From Achatina immaculata (lineage: Eukaryota > Mollusca > Gastropoda > Stylommatophora > Achatinidae), in contig CM019701.1 in the NCBI GenBank assembly GCA_009760885.1, positions 18,390,975-18,454,974 on the forward strand: a stretch of 64,000 bases of DNA. Direction: 5' to 3'. Of this stretch, positions 21,156 through 32,510 are shown in pieces. Both the position numbers and the translations under genes were made by a program. The notes beneath the pieces are model-generated. The model saw only the letters and a list, made by a program, of their open reading frames with translations, had not been told where the DNA came from and did no database searches. Each line of letters starts with the position of its first letter. Position 1 is the stretch's first letter.

Positions 21156-22178
21156 CAATGTTTTCCTGCGATAACTGTAAGTTTGAGAATTGATTTATAC
21201 ACTTACTTTCGGTTATATTTTTATATTACAAAATGTCTGTCCGTTAGTTGTATTTCAGTCCTATGGCGATGTTAATCACATGGGCATCTTTTCTTGTATT
21301 CATTATTAATGGTCTCATCAGTTTCCAGTCCACAGCCATCTATAGCACTCATTTACAAAGGGGGATCTCATCATTAAACTGTTGTTGACTTTTGTAACTG
21401 CTGAATCCTGTGCTCTGTCGATTCACGTTATCTGTGCCAAGTGTTGAGCTGTTACACGTGTGCTGGTCAGGTCTGTGTACGGATTTGTAGCGGTGTGTTA
21501 TTGTTATCTGGGTTGTCTTGTTACATGGCGTATATTAATGTAACGTTATGTCACGTGTGAAGCAGCAAGTCAATGTCTACTCTGTAATAGTGATTTGAAG
21601 TATTCAAGAGTCAAATATTAGTGCAGCTGCACCCACTACATGGTAGAGTAGGCCTACACCAGGCCCAATACTTGAAGTTCTTTACTGTCAAATTTTAAAG
21701 AAATAACTACTGTATATCCGACCAGCAAGAGCTTATTTTGAAGGGAGCTAGCTTTCAATGTAACGATGGGGTTTCTGTATACAATGAACTGGATTCAGAA
21801 GACGTGAGAGGGTATAGATGTGTGCCATGAATTATTCACGTTCCACGCTGCACTGAGTAAAGTTCACATAGCCTTGACTGTTGTCAGAATAACATTCTAC
21901 ATACATTCCACGCGCTCCTGGTAATAGGAGTTTAGTGTGTGCAGTAATAATATTTCAGTATTACTAAATTTCTGTTCATTAGTGGTTATAGAAAATTTCT
22001 GTCCAGTTCTGTCCATTAGTTTTGGTTCACGAAATAAATGTATGTATAATTTACGGAATTACCCACTGAAATGTTAGGCTAGGTACTCAATAAGTGTTCG
22101 TTGTTCTCTTCACATCCTCCACTGTTCCTTTGAAGAGCGATAATGTGAAATATGCTTTTGATAAATTCCTAGGAAATT
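21156..22178. other. no gene seen
   Basis: Unique sequence about 1 kb long. No coding frame or RNA is recognised. Confidence 0.4.
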
Positions 22179-22190
22179 ATTTCTCGTTTC

Positions 22191-22707
22191 CGCTGCTGGG
22201 GAGATTCCTCGGCTGTTGTGCGTGGGGTGAAACTTACTAGTGGTGAGGATTCGTCCTCCTCGACAAAAGCTCCATCCTGGTAACCACCAGGAAGGTTAGA
22301 GGCCATGATCACAAAATTCTGAAGTCGGAGACACTGGACCAGTGCAGTCTAGACAGACAACCACCTCTCACCCGACGGGGATATATTATATCCAGATCAC
22401 GCTGAGGTTTTCCGGTGAGAAAGTTCAACTCTGGACTGGATGGGCAACCACTTCTCACCCGGCGGGGGTATATTGATATCCAAAACACGTCGAGGTTTTC
22501 CGGTGAGGAAGTCCAATTCTAGACTAAACTGGTGCAACGAAAACCACAGCGTCACGCAATGCCGCTTCTGAGACCCACCGAGAATATAGGCCCAAGTCCC
22601 ACGATGCCCTGAGCCTCTATCCTAAATGAGACTATCGCGAGAACCACGGGAGTAAATTCATAGGATCACAGGGCGATCTTGATGTTAGAACTGAACGAAG
22701 AAAAAAG
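22191..22707 (+). mobile_element. GAA-tailed retroposon, 517-bp copy
   Basis: It begins 'cgctgctggggagattcc', homologous to the minus-strand start of the 3.9-5.1 kb copy. It has about two of the ~95-bp modules ('ttttccggtgagaaagt', 'cacctctcacccgacgggg') and lacks the ~125-bp module. It ends 'gaacgaagaaaaaa'. It is flanked by an exact 12-bp duplication, 'atttctcgtttc', at 22179-22190 and 22708-22719. There is no ORF. The exact duplication in unique DNA shows this is a real mobile unit. Confidence 0.9.
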
Positions 22708-22789
22708 ATTTCTCGTTTCATTTTAGAGATAATTGATTACTTGAATTCTGTTACTTCATCTCTAAAACTAAGTGGAAATGTTGAGATAG

Positions 22790-22988
22790 ACTTGACATTT
22801 TAGGATAAACAAGTGACACATGTAAGACAGATGCCTGACATTGTTAGGATAGACAAGTGACACATGTAAGACAGATGCCTGACATTGTTAGGATAGACAA
22901 ATGACACATGTAAGACAGATGCCTGACATTGTTAGGAATGACAAGTGACACATGTAAGACAGATGCCTGACATTGTTAGGATAGACAA
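22790..22988. repeat. 44-bp minisatellite, left part
   Basis: Four to five copies of a 44-bp unit with 'gacattgttaggatagacaa' and 'gtaagacagatgcct'. The same unit resumes at 28145-28400 on the other side of the nested LINE D/LINE A. Confidence 0.93.
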
Positions 22989-24087
22989 GTGATGGGAACA
23001 TGCTAGTGACAGAAAAAAAAACGAAATCTTGAAGCGGTAGGCGGAGCACTTCAATACAGTCATCAATCGGTCATCAACCATGAATGGTCGAAGCGATTGC
23101 TCGCCAATCGCAGGTTAAAATTAACAGCGAGCTAGATATATCACCAACCATCCAGGAAGTTAAGAACGCCATCAACCAGTTGTCAAGGGGGAAGCGCCCG
23201 GCTCAGATGCCATCCCTGCTGAGATCTACAAAGTAGGGGAACCCGCATGATACAGAGCCTCACTGATCTCTTCTGTTCAGCTTGGAGTTCGGGAACTCTA
23301 CCACAAGATTTTAAAGATGCCCAAATGATCCACCTGTACAAGAACAAGGGCAATGGCGAACATTGTGGCAATCACAGAGGAATTTCGATTCTATCTGTTG
23401 CTGGCAAAGTACTGGCTCGCGACATGCTAAACCGACTCAATGAGCATCTTGAAGATAATTTGCTTCCCGAGAGTCTGTGTGATTTTCGAGCAGGAAGAGA
23501 GATGGTTGACATGATCTTTGCTATCCGTCAACTCCAAGAAAGGTGCCAGGAGCAGCACACTGACCTATTAATTGTTTTTGTAGGCTTAACCAAAGCCTTT
23601 GATTCTGTCAATAGAGACGGTCTTTGGGTAATAATGGCAAAATTTGGATGCCCAGCCAGGTTCATGGAAATAGTTCGTCAATTTCACGACGGCATGAAGG
23701 TTTGTGTTCTCGATGACAGTGAGGTCTCCGAATCCTTCCCTGTTACCTGTGGGGTAAAGCAAGGATGTGTCCTTGCACCCACACTCTTCAGGTGTTCTCG
23801 GCCGTGCTCATGGACGCTTCCGGAAGCTCAAACGAAAACTGTTTTCCGTTAATTTCTAGAACAGACTGAAAGCTCTTCAATCTAAGGCGATTAAAAGCTG
23901 CCTCAGAATTTAGGAATGCGAAAATCAAAGACTTTCTGTTCGCTGATGACTGTGCACTAAATGCTAATTCAACATCTAACATCAAACTATCACTGATAAC
24001 TTCTCGAAGGCGTGTGACAAATGTGGCCTTACGATCAACATCGGAAAAACAGAAGTTGTATATCAACCCGCCCCCAACAAAGAATAT
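22989..24087 (+). mobile_element. LINE D, 5' piece (RT domain)
   Basis: A non-LTR RT of a different family. It starts near DGNMLVTEK and has AEHFNTVINR, SDAIPAEIYK, LPQDFKDAQMIHLYKNKGN, NHRGISILSVAGK, ESLCDFRAGREMVDMIFAIR, VGLTKAFDSVNRDG and GVKQGCVLAPTLF, then in another frame KDFLFADDCALNA (FADD box) and INIGKTEVVYQPAPNKEY. Stops and frameshifts at about 23060-23240 and 23795-23950 disrupt it. Motif A reads VGLTKAFD where the family usually has VDLTKAFD, so a catalytic aspartate is lost. Its frame is interrupted at 24087 by LINE A and resumes at 27292. Confidence 0.9.
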
Positions 24088-27000
24088 CTCTCTCTCTGAA
24101 CCTTAAGTGCCCAGGGCACATGGGGCTTCCGCAAGGGTTTTCCACAAATGCCTGTCTTTCGCCTTTTTTTCTGCTCTTGCCCAAGTGAGCCCTCTATTGC
24201 TCAACATCCTTTCTGTTGTTCTTCTCCATGTCTCTTTTGGTCTACCCTTACTTCTGCTCCCCTGTGGTGTCCATCTTAGTGCTATTTTTGGTAGTGAGTT
24301 GTCAGTCATTCGGAGCACATGTCCCAACCATCGCCAGCGTCTTTCCTCAATAATTGTTGTCAGTGGTTTCATCTGCATTTCTGCCAATAAGATGTTATTT
24401 CTTATGGTGTTTGGCCAAAATATTTTTTAATTCTACGTAAACATTTAGTCTGGAAAGAATTCAACTTGTTTTCTAAGGTTTTGGTGATTTTCCAGCATTC
24501 ACTTCCATAGAGTAGTACACTTAGAACATTACTCTTAAATATCCTGATTTTCATATTTATGCTTAGTTTATTTGATTTCCATATATTCTGTAGCATTGCA
24601 AAAGCCTGGTTTGCTTTAGTAAGTCTGCTGTTGATGTCCTCTGTGCTGTCTCCATTTTCTACTACTCTGCTGCCAAGGTATACAAATTCGTTGACCTCCT
24701 CCACTAACTTGTTATCTACTCTGAGTACATTTCTGTTGTTCACATTTTGCTTCATTAACTTTGTCTTTCCTACGTTGATCTTTAGTCCTATGTTGTTTGC
24801 ATTCTGGGTTAACTTGTTTATTTTATCTTGCATATCTTTGTGACTGCTTGATAATAGACAAATGTCGTCCGCAAAGTCAAGGTCCTCCAGCACTGTGTTA
24901 AGGGTCCATTGTAATCCTCTGCGTTTGTCTGATGTTGCCTCCTTCATTAACCAGTCTACTGCCAAGATAAATAATGTTGGTGATAGTACACATCCCTGTT
25001 TCACTCCTGTTTGTACCCTAAAGCTGCTGGAGGTATGTTCTCCACAGATAACTTTGCACTGAAAACCCTCGTATAGGGCTTTGATTACATTAACTATTTT
25101 ATGGGGGAGGCCATGCCATCTTAGGATTTTCCACAGTGCATCTCTGTTGACACTGTCAAAGGCTTTCTCAAAATCTATGAATAATGCATATGTTGTGCTA
25201 TGCCATTCATTTGCCTGTTCTAATATTTGTCTAAGTACAAATATATGGTCTATGCATGATCTTCCTTTCCTAAATCCTGCCTGCTCTTTCCGAAGTTTTT
25301 CCTCAAGTGTTGGTACAATTCTGTTGATGATTATTCTGCAAAATACTTTACTAGTGAGTGGCAGTAGGGTAATGCCTCTCCAGTTCCCGCAATCTCTGAG
25401 GTCACCCTTCTTTGGTAGTTTTACTATAAGACCAGTTTTCCACTCCTCTGGGGCTTTTTCTAAATCCCAAATTTGTTGTAATATCCGGCAAAGTTGTTTT
25501 GGTGTTTCTGTTTCTTCTGCTTTCAACATCTCAGCAGTCACTTCATCTTCACCTGGTGCCCTGTCTGATTTTAGCATCTTTATCGCCTCTTTTACTTCAT
25601 TTATTGTTATTGGTCCTGTATTGATGTTTAGTTCCGCTTTTGCTTCAGGTATATCTATTGCTTGTGCTGCTTGTGTTCTGTTTAGTAGGGTGTTAAAGTG
25701 TTCCCTCCATCTTTCAATTTTTTCTCTTTCTCCACTGACCAGTTGTCCATTTTGTGTTCTTACTGCACTTTCACATCTTGTATTGAAGTTACCTGTCATC
25801 TGCTTTGTGATTTTATATATGGTTTTCATGTCATTTGTATATGCTGCTTTCTCTGCTGTCTCTGCTAAGTTGTCATAATACTGACGTTTATCTTGACGGC
25901 ATGATTCCTTCACTTCTTTGTCTTTTTGTGCATAATTACTTAAAACTCGTTCTTTAAGCCGTTGTGATTTGGTGTTCAGTAATTTTTTCTTGATTTCTTT
26001 TCTTTGCTCTATCTTTTCCCATGTGGTCTCACTTATCCATTCCTCTTTTCTCCTTTTCCGATATCCCAGCACCTCTTTTGCTGTTTCCTGTAGTGTTTTA
26101 TTGAACTCTAATATGGACATTTCTGCTTCGTCTTGTAGGACACTGAAGCGGTTCTTAAGTATTATTGAGAATTCATTTCTTGTTTGCTGGTCTATCAGTT
26201 TTCTTGTATCAAAATGTATCTTCTGTGTTCTCCGATTCTGGCTTTCCTTAATTTTAGTTTTATTTTTGCTACCAGAAGGTTGTGATCACTTCCTATATCT
26301 GCTCCTTTCCTTGCTCGCACATCTTGTAGTGACCGTTTCCACTTGTTGTTTATTAGTATGTGATCGATTTGGTTTTCTGTGGTTTTATCTGGTGACCTCC
26401 AAGTCACCTTATGGATGTTTTTGTGTTGGAAAATTGTCCCTCCGATGGTCATCATGTTTTCTTCACAGAAACTGCACAGTCTTTCTCCATTTTCATTTAT
26501 TTCTCCGATTCCTTCTCTTCCCATGATTCATCTTCTATCTTCATTTCCTTCACCTACTTTTGCATTGAAGTCGCCCAAGATGAGTAGCATATCATGCTTG
26601 GGTATTGTTTCTACTGTGGCTTGGAGGCTGTTGTAAAAATCTTCTTTTAATTCCTCTTCAGCTGCTTCTGTTGGTGCATAACAAACTATAATAGACAGCT
26701 TCGTGAATCTTGAGTTGAACCGTGCATATAATAATCTCTCATTTATTGGGGTCCATTTCAGCAATGCTCTTGATGCTTCTTTTGTTATAATCAATGCTAC
26801 TCCTCCTTCATGAAGATCTTCTTTACCTGACCATATTATTGTATCTTCTGTGTGCTGTGTTGTTAATTTCCTTCTGCCTTGTCCTGTCCATCTTGCTTCT
26901 TGTATTCCTAGTATGTCTAGTTTGAATCTATGCATTTCCTTGATGGTTTGTGCTAGTTTTCCAGTCTGGTTTAGTGTTCTTACATTCCAGCTGCCTATAT

Positions 27001-27279
27001 GCATCTTTTGTTTAGGTTCCAGGAGGTCTGCAGTCGGGCTGGGGACTTCCAGTGGCTGGCTTTCATCCACAACCTTCATGGGCTCAGTTTCCTGATACGC
27101 ATTTCTCCTTCCACCTGCATTTGCTTTTTCCCTTGCTTCTGTTTCTGTAGCAGTCTGATAGTTTTTTACCAGATAGGGTTGCTGGCCCTATGCTGAACCC
27201 TCCTTAGTCGCCTTTTACGATCATGCATGGTAGGGTACAGTGGTCCTATTCTTTGCAGATCCCGGGTACCACACGGGTA
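24088..27279 (-). mobile_element. LINE A, full-length, nested in LINE D
   Basis: A 3192-bp insertion with an exact 12-bp target duplication, 'aacaaagaatat' (24076-24087 and 27280-27291). On the minus strand it has a ~200-bp 5' UTR (27279-27080), one long reading frame, a TAA stop, 'ggttcagag' and an (AG)n tail. There is no ORF1, and size and layout fit RTE-like LINEs. It splits the LINE D frame between NKEY and TDLEIV. Confidence 0.96.
24103..27079 (-). pseudogene. LINE A endonuclease-reverse transcriptase, disrupted
   Basis: A single frame of about 990 codons from ATG at 27079. The apurinic-type endonuclease is at residues ~30-270: GSWNVRTLNQTGKLAQ, GIQEARWTGQGRRK, ILGDFNAKVGEG, NQIDHILINNKW and GSDHNLLVAKIK. 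Next is a basic linker (RQDKRQYYDNLAETAEKAA), then the RT: LPKKGDLRDCGNWRGITLL, EQAGFRKGRSCIDHIF, FIDFEKAFDSVNRD, GVKQGCVLSPTLF, DLDFADDICLLSS. The C-terminal domain is RRWRWLGHVLRM and SRSKGRPKETWRRT. Lesions: a TGA at about 26527, a frameshift near 26215, and a one-base deletion near 24425 giving RIKKYFGQTP and a stop before the C-terminal domain. Otherwise it is well preserved, so the insertion is recent. Confidence 0.93.
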
Positions 27280-28144
27280 AACAAAGAATATACTGACCTG
27301 GAAATCGTGATAAAGGGACAAAAGCTAAAATCCGTAGAAAATTTCACTTATTTGGGCAGTACCCTTTACAGGGCAGTCAGCCTTGATGCTGAAATCAGCA
27401 ACAGAATAACTAAAGCCAGCGCAGGTTTTGGAAGGCTAAGAAAAAATGTATGGGAAAGAAGAGAACTCGGCGTTACCACCAAGTTAAAGATCTATAAAGC
27501 TGTCGTTCTGACTACACTAATGTATGCAGCCGAAACATGAACAGTCTACAGTAGGCATACAAGACAACTAAATCACTTCCATCTAGGCTGTCTCAGAAAA
27601 ATACTGAACATAAAATGGCAGCAAATGATACCTGATACTGAAGTCCTCACAAGAGCTAATATTCCAAGCATCTACACAATGCTTCAAAAGGCGCTAATTC
27701 GATGGACAGGGCACAAAGTCAGAATGAGTAACACTCGACTGCCCAAACATCTCCTTTATGGGGAACTTTTGAACGGAAAACGGAAAGCTGGAGGGCAAAA
27801 AAAGCGATACAAGGACACGCTCAAAACCTCACTCAAAGCCTTCGGGATAGACATAAACTCTTGTGAGACCATAACAAGTCCTCCCATCATGGAGGGCTTT
27901 AACCACCCTGGGTGCCCAGAGAGCAGAGCACTCAAGAATTGAAAGTGCCCAGCACAAATGCGCAATACGAAAAGCCAAGGCAGCACAAGCACCCACAACT
28001 GAATCTGGACATACATGTTCCGTGTGTGGCAAAACTTTCAGAGCTCGTATAGGGCTAGTTGGTCACTCAGGGAAACACCTCTCCTTGCTTTGACTAAGAT
28101 GAATTTGGTGGTCATCATCGAAGACGATGGACGAAGAACAACAG
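27280..28144 (+). mobile_element. LINE D, 3' piece with C2H2 finger
   Basis: It resumes the LINE D frame (NKEYTDLEIVIKGQKLKSVE, NFTYLGSTL), then RLRKNVWERRELG, a stop at 27538, LNHFHLGCLRKILNIKW, ALIRWTGHKVRM, KAGGQKKRYKDTLKTSLKAF, and after a frameshift a C-terminal CSVCGKTFRARIGLVGH plus SGKH. The last is a canonical C-x2-C-x12-H-x3-H zinc finger (28016-28075), stop at 28091. The tail ends 'cgaagacgatggacgaagaa'. The zinc-finger C-terminus distinguishes D from A-C. Confidence 0.88.
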
Positions 28145-28400
28145 ACGAGTGACAAAGGTAAGACAGATGCCTGGCATTTTTAGGATAGACAAGTGATAAA
28201 TGTAAGACAGATGCCGCCTGACATTGCTATGATAGACAAATGATAAAGGTAAGACAGATGCCTGACATTGATATGATAGACAAGTGATAAAGGTAAGACA
28301 GATGCCTGACATTGTTACGATAGACAAGTGATAAAGGTAAGACAGATGCCTGACATTGTTAAGACAGGCATGTGACAGAAGCAAGACAGATGCCAGACGT
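28145..28400. repeat. 44-bp minisatellite, right part
   Basis: Six copies of the same unit as 22790-22988 ('aaggtaagacagatgcctg', 'ttaggatagacaagtgata'). It shows that LINE D inserted into this array. Confidence 0.93.
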
Positions 28401-28640
28401 TGGTTGAGAAGGACCTACTAGTAGTAAATTATTAGTAAAAGAAATATAAATGTATGGGGCTGCTAGGGTAAAAAATAGAGCACTGCTCACTGCCTTGTTT
28501 GAGCATAGTTCAAGATGGGAAGGGGGGGGGAGACGAGAGAGATTTTTTTTTTGGGGGGGGGGGGAGAAGTTAAGTTTTGAAAGTATTCAGCTGAGTGGGA
28601 GAACTGGAGAAAGAATAAGTATGATATTATTTGAAGACTA
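28401..28640. other. homopolymer-rich spacer
   Basis: It contains G runs and a T10 run followed by G12 at about 28521-28564. No gene is seen. Confidence 0.5.
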
Positions 28641-29500
28641 TTGGCTGAAGCATGTTGCTGTTATGATGGTTGTGTTTTTTTATGTGAAGGTTGGAGTATG
28701 TTGCTGTTATGATGGTTGTGTTTTTTATGTGAAGGTTGGAGTATGTTGCTGTTATGATGGTTGTGTTTTTTATGTGAAGGTTGGAGTATGTTGCTGTTAT
28801 GATGGTTGTGTTTTTTATGTGAAGGTTGGAGTATGTTGCTGTTATGATGGTTGTGTTTTTTATGTGAAGGTTGGAGTATGTTGCTGTTATGATGGTTGTG
28901 TTTTTTGATGTGAAGGTTAGAGTATGTTGCTGTTATGATGGTTGTGTTTTTTTATGTGGCGGCTGGAATATGTTGCTGTTATGATGGTTGTGTTTTTTAT
29001 GTGAAGGTTGGAGTATGTTGCTGTTATGATGGTTGTGTTTTTTTTATGTGGCGGCTGGAATATGTTCCTGTTATGATGGTTGTGTTTTTTGATGTGAAGG
29101 TTGGAGTATGTTCCTGTTATGATGGTTGTGTTTTTTGATGTGAAGGTTGGAGTGTGTTGCTGTGATGATGGCTGTGTTTTTTATGTGAAGGTTGGAGTAT
29201 GTTGCTGTCATGATGGGTGTGTTTATCGATGTGACAGTTGGAGTATGTTGCTGTGATGATGGGTGTTTGTAGATGTGATGGCTGGAGTATGTTGCTGTGA
29301 TGATGGGTGTGTTTGTAGATGTGATGGCTGGAGTATGATGATGGGTGTGTTTGTAGATGTGACGGCTGGAGTATGTTGCTGTGGTGATGGCTGTGTTTGT
29401 AGATGTGATAGCTGAGTATGTTGTTGTTATGATTGCTGTATTTGTCGATGTAATTGCTGGAGTGTGTTGCTGTCATCATGGTTGTGTTTTTCGATGTGAT
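28641..29500. repeat. 45-bp minisatellite
   Basis: About 19 units of 'gttggagtatgttgctgtta' plus 'tgatggttgtg' plus a T-run and 'atgtgaag'. It diverges rightward ('gatgggtgtgtttgtagatg'). The 45-bp period keeps one frame open (CCYDGCVFYVKVG), by chance. Confidence 0.95.
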
Positions 29501-29897
29501 GTAAACAGAGCATGCCTGAGAAAAATGTCATGACTTGTCACTGCTATGTTATCACGTTTCGTGAGAATTTGTTTATTGTCACACTTTGTCTTCCCGAATC
29601 AAACAACTTCATATGTTCTGATCAACGAGTGTTGTTACCTGGTCCTGCATGAAAGGGGAAGAGGGAGGTGTTGTCGCATGCACGAGCACAACCAAAGAAG
29701 AACTTGACTTAATACATTTCTCTATTATTCGATACCTTATGCAGTTAAAGGAATAACTACACTGACACAAGAATGTGCCGTCAGAGCAAGACACGTGTAT
29801 ACTTAGTGCCGTGAGCTAAAACGTGTATCTAGGCTTATACTAGCATGGAGACAAGTACTGACATATACTAGTATTATGTACAGAACTGCATATATAC
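29501..29897. other. no gene seen
   Basis: Unique sequence. No coding or RNA signal is recognised. Confidence 0.4.
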
Positions 29898-29944
29898 TTT
29901 GCGAGCCCTATGTGACGTTTAACGGCACGGGTAGGATATATATA
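29898..29944 (+). mobile_element. orphan LINE B 3' tail
   Basis: Only the last ~47 bp of LINE B: 'tttgcgagccctatgtgacg', 'tttaacggcacgggtagg' and the start of the tail. It lies directly upstream of a longer LINE B copy in the same orientation. Confidence 0.85.
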
Positions 29945-31740
29945 ATACTAACATTAATTTCAATCAGGAACTTGCCAATCATTCCAAAACACCCAGTGAA
30001 GTTGAGGAGATAGGTATAGATGAGTTATGGAGTTCTTACAGCACAGCCATAATCACAGCAGCAAAAGTAAGCGCTGGATTGGAAAAACCAAATAGAAAAG
30101 CATGGATATCAGATAAAACATGGAAGTATATACATGAAAGACGAGAAGCCAAATTAAACATGTTGAATGCAAAAGCAGATCATGAAAGAGATTCGTCAAA
30201 AGCAAAATACAAAGACATAGACAAGAAAGTAAAAAGTTCAGCTAGAAGGGATAAAAGAGAATACATAGACAATATGGCGAAAGAGGCAGAAAAAGCAGCA
30301 AAAACAGGAGACAGCAAAACTTTATATAACATACAAAAGAGGCTAACAGGTACTATTACATCTAAAGAAAGACCAATCCTTAGCAAAACTGGAACACTAT
30401 TAACATCAAATAAAGACCAAAAGCAAAGATGGGCTGAACACTTCCAAGAAATACTCAATCGACCACACCCAAAAGAATTGTTAAACCTTGAAACTGACTT
30501 ACCAGCCCCACAACTAAATGTCAATCTAGATGAAATTAAATTGCATGAAATTGAAGCAGCAGTGAATTTAATGGCTAACAACAAAGCTGCAGGTGAAGAT
30601 GAAATAACAGCCGAGATGCTAAAAGCTATCAATAGTGACAACATGAGACAACTACAGAGAATGTTTAACAAGATTTGGAAAGAAGAAAAGGTGCCTTCTA
30701 ATTGGAAGAAGGGAATCATTGTTAAAATACCAAAAAAGGGCAACCTTAGTGACTGTAACAACTGGAGAGGAGTAACCTTAATATCAGTTGTGTCAAAAGT
30801 ATTTTGCAAGGTCATTTTGAATAGACTCAAAGATATAGTGGATACTGCAATGAGAGAAGAACAAGCAGGATTTCGAAAAGGGAGAAGCTGTCTCGACCAG
30901 ATCTTTACTCTCAGAATAATACTTGAAGAACATATTGAAAAGCAGAAACCATTAATACTGAATTTCATAGATTTTAAGAAGGCATTTGATAGCATACACA
31001 GAGATTCATTATGGAGGATTTTATGTCTATATGGAATACCATCTAAAATTGTCAACATCATTAAGGACTTATACAATGGATATGGTTGTGCAGTCAAGAC
31101 AGAAGAAGGGATGAGTGAATGGTTCCAGATTGAAACAGGCGTGAAACAAGGATGTATACTGTCTCCTTTACTTTTTGGGATTACAATAGACTTCATAATG
31201 ACAAAATGCTGCACAGGTAACACAGGTATTGACTGGGTACATGGGACCCAACTAGAAGATCTTGATTTTGCTGATGACATAACTCTTATCAGTAATAATG
31301 TGAATTCCATGCAAGAAAAAACAGATAGCCTATCTTCACTGGCTAGCAAAATAGGACTTGAAATTAACAAGGACAAAACAAAAATAAGGAAAATACTCGG
31401 CATCAAGTGGAATGAATTCAAGAACAATGCAGAGATAAGACAGATGACTGAACAACAACCAGTCTCACGGGTGATCAGGAAAAGGAGATGGACATATGTT
31501 GGTCACTTGATGAGAAGAAATGATCAGAGAATCCCAAAACAAGCTATCAAGTGGAACACAACAGGCCGAAGAAAAAGGGGCAGACCGCGTGAAACTCTGA
31601 AGAGGACATTATTAAGAGAGGCCAAGTTAACAGGCATAAAATCCTTTGTTGAGGTTGAAAGACTCGCCGAAGACAGGAAAAATTGGCGAACTACTTTGCG
31701 AGCCCTATGTGACGTCTAACGGCACGGGAAGGATATAAGA
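29945..31740 (+). mobile_element. LINE B, 5'-truncated with internal deletion
   Basis: The frame is open from before the ATG at 30079 to 31719. The linker domain includes ELWSSYSTAIITAAKVSAG, RKAWISDKTWKYIHERR, SARRDKREYIDNMAKEAEKA and KERPILSKTGTLLTSN. Then come GEDEITAEMLKAI, WKKGIIVKIPKKG, EEQAGFRKGRSCLDQIF, NFIDFKKAFDSIHRD, GVKQGCILSPLLF and DLDFADDITLIS. At about 31387 a deletion of roughly 310 bp (thumb region, QFAYLGSYI to ENKCL) joins KTKI directly to RKILGIKWNE in frame. The C-terminus is intact and the tail is (GATATAA)n. The endonuclease is missing. It supplies the part of LINE B absent from the 19.5-kb copy. Confidence 0.93.
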
Positions 31741-32160
31741 TATAAGATAGATAGTTTTACTAGTGGTGGGGGAGCTATCTTTGTTCTTTATCTTCATACT
31801 TAGAGTGGTACAATTTGTGTTAGAGCTAGATAGTTTTACTAGTGGTGGGGGAGCTATCTTTGTTCTTTATCTTCATACTTAGAGTGGTACAATTTGCGTT
31901 AGAGCTAGATAGTTTTACTAGTGGTGGGGGAGCTATCTTTGTTCTTTATCTTCATACTTAGAGTGGTACAATTTGCGTTAGAGCTAGGTGGTTTTACTGG
32001 GGGAGGGGGGTATCTTTGTTGTTCATCTTCATACTTAGAGCAGTACAATTTGTGTTATAGCTAGGTGGTTTTACTGGGGGGGGGGAGTTATTTTTGTTCT
32101 TTATCTCCATACTTAGAGCAGTACAATTTGCGTTAGAGCTAGATGGTTTTACTTAGATGA
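31741..32160. repeat. 79-bp minisatellite, ~5 copies
   Basis: The unit contains 'gatagttttactagtggtgg', 'agctatctttgttctttatc' and 'acttagagtggtacaatttg'. It directly follows the LINE B tail. Copies diverge rightward with G-run expansions. Confidence 0.95.
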
Positions 32161-32164
32161 TACA

Positions 32165-32510
32165 CTACAATACTTTAAATAAGGTACCACTATATTATAC
32201 AGGAGTAACCACTGTGATATAAAGATGTACAACTATGTTATAAATGATGAACCAGTGTGATATAAAGAGGGTGCCACTATATTATAAATGATGAACCACT
32301 GTGATATAAAAATGTACAACTATAGTATAAATGATAAACCTCTGTGATATACAGAGGGTGCCACTATATTATAAAAGATGAACCACTGTGATAAAAAGAT
32401 GTACAACTATATTATAAATGATGAACCACTGTGATTTAAAGATGTACAACTATATTATAAATGATTAACCACTGTGATATAAAGAGGGTGTCACTATTAC
32501 ACAGGTGAGA
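32165..32510. repeat. ~43-bp minisatellite
   Basis: Eight or so units of 'aaccactgtgatataaagat' with 'gtacaactatattataaatg' or a 'gagggtgccac' variant alternating. Confidence 0.92.

Noticed and set aside
24559..27196. Plus-strand frames of 66-265 codons opposite LINE A (and similar frames opposite B and C)
   Set aside because: Antisense shadows of the retrotransposon coding strand; they contain no recognised motif.
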